A program made the position numbers and the translations under genes. DNA of 11,096 bases. Origin: an uncultured bacterium. GTDB taxonomy: Bacteria > Bacteroidota > Ignavibacteria > Kapaibacteriales > UBA2268. The DNA is taken from NCBI GenBank assembly GCA_937875295.1, contig CALLXS010000125.1:1-11096 (forward strand), read 5' to 3'. The notes under the pieces are model-generated. The model made no database searches and had not been told where the DNA came from. It saw nothing but the letters and a program-made list of their open reading frames with translations. This document shows positions 6,976-11,096 of the stretch, one piece after another. Position 1 is the first letter of the stretch. The number at the start of each line of letters is the position of its first letter.

Positions 6976-9072
6976 ATGAAAAAAATCAAAATTGCATTAC
7001 TTTGGCATTTTCATCAACCTTACTATAAAAAAGAAGATAAATTTATTCTTCCGTGGGTTCGTTTGCACGGTGTAAAGGATTATAAAGATTTAGTTGAGCT
7101 TTTTATGGAGTTCCCTAAAATTAAGCAAACTATAAATATTGTTCCTTCAATGTGGATACAAATTCGAGATTATATTAATAATGTCACTCAAGATGAAATT
7201 CAGATTTTAAGCAAAAAGGATTATAAGGAATTTAGCGAAAACGATAAAAAAGAGTTCATTAGAATGTTTTTCCTTTGCAATGAACAAAATATGATAAGAC
7301 CATACTTATCATATTCAATTCTTTTTGATAAAAGCAAAAATAATACTTTTGATTCTTTCACCCCTCAAGAAATATTAGATATCCAAGTATGGTATAATCT
7401 AACATGGATTGGTCAATTTTCTCGCAAAAACCCATTTATTGATAGATTATTTCAAAAAGGAAACAATTTTACTGAAGCGGAGCGTAATATCATATTAGAT
7501 TATCACAAAGAAATTTTATCATTGATTAAACCTCGCTTACAGACATTAGAATCCTCAGGAAATTTAGAAATTAGTATTTCTCCCTTTTATCACCCAATAT
7601 TACCTCTTTTATGCAATTCTGATTCTACATTAGAATCTATGCCAGAAGCTGAGTTGCCTAATACAAATTTTAATTTCCCAGAAGATGCCACTGCTCAAAT
7701 AAATAATGCTTTAAACTTTTATAAAACTACTTTTAACAAAGTTGATTCTAATGAAGTAATAGGAATGTGGCCTAGCGAAGGTTCTTTATCAAATGAAACT
7801 TTAGGGATAATGATTGATAATAATATTAATTGGGCTGCAAGCGATGAATTAGTACTTTCAAATTCTTTTAAAGAAAATTATAAATCATATTTCAAATATT
7901 TCCCGATTAAATATAAGTCTAAAGATCATAATAATGATATTACTTTATTTTTCCGCGACCATTCGCTCTCTGATGCTATAGGGTTTGAATATTCAAATTG
8001 GAACGCCGATGATGCAGCTAATAACTTTATTTCTCGCATCCTAAATATTAAAAATAATCTAATTCATGAGCTCCCTCCGGAATGCTTAGATTATGCTGTA
8101 ATACCAATTATTTTAGATGGTGAAAATTGTTGGGAATTTTATCCAGAAAATGGAATTCATTTTCTAAGGAGTTTATTTAATAAAATCGAAAATAGCACAG
8201 AAATTGAGACAGTATTATTTAAAGATGTTTATCATAAATTTTATTCTAAAATTCCTGATTTATTTAATTTGCAAGCTGGCTCATGGATAAATGGCAATTT
8301 TAATATATGGAGTGGTCACCGCGATCATAGAATAGCTTGGAGCATATTAGCTGAGACTCGTAAATTAGTACAGGAGAAATCTCAAGAAATTAGTCAAGAA
8401 ATTTATTCGGAAGTAATGAATTATATTTATATTTCCGAAGGATCTGATTGGTTTTGGTGGTATGGCGATTCACACTGGGCAGAAAATAAATATGATTTTG
8501 ATGAATTATTTAGATATAATTTAACTAAAATTTATAATTTGCTTAATATTCAAATTCCTGATGTTTTATTAACACCAATTAATAAACAATTAGAAGATAA
8601 AAAAACTACAAATCCTCTAAATAAAATTAGTTTTAATGAATTTAATTCCATTAAATTCGATGAATGGTATAATTCTGAAATCTGGAAAAATGCTGGATAT
8701 ATAAACTTATCTGCTAAAATGTCCTCAATGCACAAAGTAGGTGATATTCTAAAAAGTATTTATTATGGAAATGATGATAGAAATAACTTATATGTGAAAT
8801 TAGAACTATCTGAATTAATAAATAATTCCACTTCAATTAATATTACTTTAAATTTTGCCGATAAAGAAATTGTTATTTTTATTAATAAAAATGAAATAAA
8901 TATAAAATCTGCAAGTAATTTAAAATTTATTTATTTTACTACTAATAATGGTATTTGTTTTGCTTTAAATTTAAAAGAATTAATGAAAATAAATGAAATA
9001 ATTTTGCATATTTCAACTAATAATCAAGATATTAAAAATAATTACACTGATATACCACTAACTATTTTATAA
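6976..9072 (+). CDS. glycoside hydrolase family 57 alpha-glucan enzyme (amylopullulanase/alpha-amylase type)
   Basis: A 698-residue protein with the conserved GH57 regions in order: LLWHFHQP (8-15); LEISISPFYHPILPLL (197-212); GMWPSEGS with the expected nucleophile Glu268; FFRDHSLSDAIGF (325-337); and IILDGENCWEFYP (378-390), whose Asp381 is the expected acid/base. SGHRDHRIAW (446-455) and a tryptophan-rich SDWFWWYGDSH (490-500) follow, as in amylopullulanase-like members. GH57 enzymes retain configuration and act on alpha-1,4 and sometimes alpha-1,6 glucans. There is no signal peptide, so it is cytoplasmic and likely works on glycogen or maltodextrins. The last ~150 residues are rich in Asn, Ile and Lys and resemble a beta-sandwich tail. 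Whether it is hydrolase or transferase cannot be decided here. A sensor kinase gene follows two bases after its stop. Confidence 0.9.
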   Translation: MKKIKIALLWHFHQPYYKKEDKFILPWVRLHGVKDYKDLVELFMEFPKIKQTINIVPSMWIQIRDYINNVTQDEIQILSKKDYKEFSENDKKEFIRMFFLCNEQNMIRPYLSYSILFDKSKNNTFDSFTPQEILDIQVWYNLTWIGQFSRKNPFIDRLFQKGNNFTEAERNIILDYHKEILSLIKPRLQTLESSGNLEISISPFYHPILPLLCNSDSTLESMPEAELPNTNFNFPEDATAQINNALNFYKTTFNKVDSNEVIGMWPSEGSLSNETLGIMIDNNINWAASDELVLSNSFKENYKSYFKYFPIKYKSKDHNNDITLFFRDHSLSDAIGFEYSNWNADDAANNFISRILNIKNNLIHELPPECLDYAVIPIILDGENCWEFYPENGIHFLRSLFNKIENSTEIETVLFKDVYHKFYSKIPDLFNLQAGSWINGNFNIWSGHRDHRIAWSILAETRKLVQEKSQEISQEIYSEVMNYIYISEGSDWFWWYGDSHWAENKYDFDELFRYNLTKIYNLLNIQIPDVLLTPINKQLEDKKTTNPLNKISFNEFNSIKFDEWYNSEIWKNAGYINLSAKMSSMHKVGDILKSIYYGNDDRNNLYVKLELSELINNSTSINITLNFADKEIVIFINKNEINIKSASNLKFIYFTTNNGICFALNLKELMKINEIILHISTNNQDIKNNYTDIPLTIL

Positions 9073-9074
9073 AA

Positions 9075-10193
9075 ATGAATACGCTCAACAACATAGTTAA
9101 TGTTGACAAACCATTAAGCCATGAGGAATTAATTGTTCAAAGAGATAATATACTCAAATATATTTCCTTAAATAATTTAATTGAGTTTTTTCCATTAGGT
9201 TTTATAATTTTAAATAGTAGTAGGCAGATTGTATATCATAATAAAAATTTTAATATTTTATTAGGAAACGATATAAATTATGATTATTTAGGCAAAACTC
9301 CAGGGCAAGCTTTTAATTGTAATTATTCTGATATTGACCCAAATGGATGTGGTTGCAGTGAGTTTTGCAAAGAATGTAATGCATCAAAATCAATTATAAA
9401 AGCCTTTTATAATTCCAACTCTATTGGAGAATGCAATATCCTTTCAAAAAATTCAAAAGCTCTTAATTTAACTATACATACTTATAGTTTCATAGTAAAA
9501 GGTGATAAATTTATTTTTTGTGCTATAAAAGATAATAGCGAACAAAAATATAAAGAAATGCTTGAAAGATTATTCTTCCACGATATTTTAAATACATTGA
9601 ATTCACTAAAAGGAATTACAGATATAATCAAAGAACATCCAGATGAAATTGATGAATTTAATACAATTTTGCAAAATTTAACATCATCATTAATTGATCA
9701 AATTCATTCTCAAAAACAATTATTACAAGCAGAAAATGACACTTTAGCAGTAAAAATATCAAATGCTAACTCTTCTGAATTAATTAGTGCAATTATATAT
9801 ACCTATAAAAATATAGCTGAAAATGCAGGAATTAACCTTTATGTTGACTCTAATGCTAAAGAAATTGCATTAAATACTGATATTAATCTTGCCCAAAGAG
9901 TGCTAGGTAACATGCTTAAAAATGCAATTGAAGCTTCTAAATCCGGAAATTCTATTAAAATTGACTGCCAAGAAACTATTGATACAGTAGATTTCTCTAT
10001 TCATAATGAATCTGTTATTCCAAGAGAAGTTCAGTTACAATTATTCCAACGTACATTTTCTACAAAAGGTACTGGTAGAGGTTTAGGTACTTATTCTATG
10101 AAATTATTAATGGAAAAATATCTAAATGGAAAAATTTCTTTTATTTCTAAAAATGAAGTTGGAACAATTTTTACAGCTTCTTTTCCAAAATAA
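9075..10193 (+). CDS. cytoplasmic PAS-type sensor histidine kinase with a cysteine cluster
   Basis: A 372-residue soluble kinase with no membrane segment. The N-terminal part (about 30-155) looks like a PAS domain (FFPLGFIILNSSRQIVYHN at 38-56) and carries a cysteine group, C82 and then C92-x-C94-x3-C98-x2-C101, which could bind a metal or Fe-S cluster or sense redox. The DHp helix has the phospho-accepting His169 in LFFHDILNTLNSL. The ATPase domain keeps the N box (NMLKNAIEAS, 279-288) and the G2 region (FSTKGTGRGLGTYSMKLL, 328-345), but the usual DxGxG of the G1 box is replaced by HNESVIP (310-316). It starts two bases after the GH57 stop, without a ribosome binding site, so the two are very likely co-translated. 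No response regulator follows, so its partner is elsewhere. The stop at 10191-10193 is the last base I assign firmly to the middle segment. Confidence 0.87.
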   Translation: MNTLNNIVNVDKPLSHEELIVQRDNILKYISLNNLIEFFPLGFIILNSSRQIVYHNKNFNILLGNDINYDYLGKTPGQAFNCNYSDIDPNGCGCSEFCKECNASKSIIKAFYNSNSIGECNILSKNSKALNLTIHTYSFIVKGDKFIFCAIKDNSEQKYKEMLERLFFHDILNTLNSLKGITDIIKEHPDEIDEFNTILQNLTSSLIDQIHSQKQLLQAENDTLAVKISNANSSELISAIIYTYKNIAENAGINLYVDSNAKEIALNTDINLAQRVLGNMLKNAIEASKSGNSIKIDCQETIDTVDFSIHNESVIPREVQLQLFQRTFSTKGTGRGLGTYSMKLLMEKYLNGKISFISKNEVGTIFTASFPK

Positions 10194-10217
10194 ATATTTA
10201 TTTATATTCTATGTTTA

Positions 10218-10277
10218 TTTTATGAGCATGTCAAGACACTCTCCTCAAACTACTTTCGGGAAATAAAAAAAATATAA
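10218..10277 (+). pseudogene. orphan C-terminal tail of an unidentified gene at the right junction
   Basis: After the kinase stop at 10193 the same frame stays open and, from about 10218, reads as a plausible amphipathic protein end: FYEHVKTLSSNYFREIKKI, then TAA at 10275-10277. There is no start codon or ribosome binding site for it. Codons such as CTC, TCC and CGG are uncommon in the middle segment and fit the gene that follows. I read it as the last ~20 codons of a gene from the clostridial-type right arm, cut at the junction. I do not recognise the protein. It is too short to say whether it is the end of the kinase broken at 1545, and it does not look like a usual kinase C-terminus. Confidence 0.45.
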
Positions 10278-10305
10278 CTTAGCATTATCAAAACTGATGT
10301 TATAT
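10272..10305. repeat. 7-bp inverted repeat overlapping the -10 box
   Basis: ATATAAC (10272-10278) and GTTATAT (10299-10305) form an inverted repeat with a 20-base centre. The right arm runs into the TATAAT box of the downstream gene, so it would be well placed as an operator for a repressor. Both arms are AT-rich, so chance is possible. A second small pairing (ATCA 10287-10290, TGAT 10295-10298) lies inside it. Confidence 0.35.
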
Positions 10306-10308
10306 AAT
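10279..10308 (+). promoter_or_regulatory. sigma-A type promoter of the MetH-activation-like gene
   Basis: A perfect TATAAT (10303-10308) is preceded at 18 bases by TTAGCA (10279-10284), four of six matches to TTGACA. Transcription would start near 10315, about 28 bases before the ATG at 10343. The signal style is Firmicute-like and unlike the promoterless-looking gaps in the middle of the window. The promoter suggests the gene is not simply co-transcribed with whatever preceded it. Confidence 0.5.
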
Positions 10309-10342
10309 GGAGGTAAGTTTATATAAATGGGGGTAAATTGAC

Positions 10343-10978
10343 ATGGAAGTTGTATTGGACTTCGACTTTAAACTAAATAAATCACAGGTATTTCGAACTT
10401 TAAAATCCTATGGAGAGTTATTGGAAGAAAATGAAATAGAAGGGCTGTACAACTTGCTTCTTCCTACAGTATATGAAACGGCAGAACCCGTAGGCATATT
10501 CAGCATAGAAAAAAATGACAGCCATCTTTCCTTTAATGTCATGAAAAACTACAGCCACATGGTGTACTGCATCATAACTCTCGGAGATAACTGCAGTAAA
10601 AAAATAAGCGAGTTTTTTTCCTATGGAAATATGAAAAGGGGAATGGTAATGGATGCAATGCTCACTTCCTACCTGTTTGAAACAAGTTCTCAGCTTTTCA
10701 CCCACATCTACAAAAAATCCAAAGAATTGAATCTAGGGTTAAGCTGCAGAATATCACCCGGCGACGGAGAGCTTCCTCTTGAATATCAAAAAAACATACT
10801 TGAAAAACTGGATGCCAAAAATTTTTTAAATTTAACTGTAACGGAAGGCTATATGCTTTCTTCCGACCATTCCATGGCATATATATACGGAGCCGATGAA
10901 AATTTGCCCTTAAACAAAAAAGACCATGATTGCTCACGATGTCCCAACAGAGATATCTGCAACATGAAAACCATTTGA
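10343..10978 (+). CDS. stand-alone MetH-activation-domain-like protein with cysteine tail
   Basis: A 211-residue protein similar in pattern to the AdoMet-binding activation domain of cobalamin-dependent methionine synthase. The key match is CRISPGDGELP (135-145), comparable to the RxxPGxG AdoMet-binding loop of MetH, followed after ~25 residues by LTVTEGYMLSSDHS (164-177), the counterpart of the LTES/A-M-xP segment. In MetH this domain supplies AdoMet for reductive reactivation of oxidised cobalamin. The protein lacks the folate, homocysteine and B12 domains. It adds a C-terminal CSRCPNRDIC (C197-x2-C200-x5-C206) that may hold an Fe-S cluster. Free-standing versions occur in Clostridia, where they may reactivate a separate corrinoid methyltransferase; that role is inferred. 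The start is supported by GGGGG (10329-10333) nine bases upstream. The 5' neighbour is missing because of the junction. Confidence 0.78.
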   Translation: MEVVLDFDFKLNKSQVFRTLKSYGELLEENEIEGLYNLLLPTVYETAEPVGIFSIEKNDSHLSFNVMKNYSHMVYCIITLGDNCSKKISEFFSYGNMKRGMVMDAMLTSYLFETSSQLFTHIYKKSKELNLGLSCRISPGDGELPLEYQKNILEKLDAKNFLNLTVTEGYMLSSDHSMAYIYGADENLPLNKKDHDCSRCPNRDICNMKTI

Positions 10979-11096
10979 TCATCGTCTGCGCTTATTTTTT
11001 CTTTTTCTGTATCTTTAAAAATTTTTTTCATTTGTTTTAAACTAACTATTTGATAGTCTGTTCTAAACCCAAATGCTTCATGTAAGGCATCAATAA
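10979..11096 (-). CDS. possible C-terminal part of a convergent gene running off the right edge
   Basis: On the minus strand one frame is open from 11094 leftwards and reads like normal protein (IDALHEAFGFRTDYQIVSL, then a charged stretch rich in Lys, Glu and Asp). Its first in-frame stop is only at 10849-10851, which would overlap the convergent MetH-like gene by about 130 bases; the part inside that gene does not look like real protein. The true end may therefore be near 10979 with a sequencing shift, or this may be a second abrupt join. I do not recognise the family. The plus strand of this stretch has no coding frame. Confidence 0.35.

Noticed and set aside
10215..10265. Right-join sequence as the end of an insertion sequence
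   Set aside because: No matching inverted repeat is found near 1541-1602, no target duplication is evident, and the stretch is better read as the coding tail of a cut gene.
10418..11031. Several minus-strand frames within the MetH-like gene
   Set aside because: They are rich in Cys, Phe and His in patterns expected from reading a gene backwards and lack start signals; the plus-strand gene has a promoter, ribosome binding site and family motifs.
1..11096. CRISPR array, phage genes or retroelement
   Set aside because: No regularly spaced repeats, phage structural genes or reverse transcriptase motifs were seen on either strand.

Overview
This window reads as a mosaic of two unrelated bacterial sources. 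The outer parts (about 1-1541 and about 10215-11096) look Firmicute/Clostridia-like. They have strong GGGGG-type ribosome binding sites, a TGnTATAAT promoter, an OmpR/PhoB regulator overlapping the start of its histidine kinase, and a small stand-alone protein related to the MetH activation domain. The middle (about 1546-10193) looks like an AT-rich Gram-negative of the Bacteroidota/Ignavibacteria/FCB type. It has a tRNA without an encoded CCA, almost no Shine-Dalgarno sequences, a lipoprotein signal, a secreted beta-barrel-like protein, a bacterial ACE-like M2 peptidase and a GH57 enzyme. The lineage calls are inferences from gene content and signals, not from database searches.

Layout. 1-555: 3' end of a DUF262/DUF1524 (GmrSD-like) HNH nuclease gene, cut by the window edge. 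549-683: doubtful 44-residue ORF. 783-1484: response regulator. 1459-1545: first 28 residues of its kinase, broken off at the first membrane helix. 1603-1689: tRNA-Ser(CGA). 1766-4294 (-): Lon-family protease with an AAA_32-type ATPase domain. 4421-4963 (-): small outer-membrane-type protein. 5071-6792 (-): M2-family lipoprotein peptidase with a clear terminator at 5004-5040. 6976-9072 (+) and 9075-10193 (+): GH57 alpha-glucan enzyme and a cysteine-rich PAS histidine kinase, two bases apart. 10218-10277: orphan C-terminal coding tail in clostridial style. 10343-10978: MetH-activation-like protein with a cysteine tail. The last 118 bases hold an open frame on the minus strand that may be the end of another gene.

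How the parts relate. In the left arm the regulator and kinase formed an ordinary two-component operon. In the middle the GH57 enzyme and kinase form an evident operon that may link storage-glucan metabolism to a redox or metal signal; the protease, barrel protein and peptidase have no obvious shared pathway. A simple insertion should leave the rest of the broken kinase on the right side, but only about 20 codons of coding-like tail occur there. The window is therefore better explained by an assembly or amplification chimera, or by insertion with deletion, than by a clean mobile element. No integrase, transposase, CRISPR array or inverted terminal repeat was seen.
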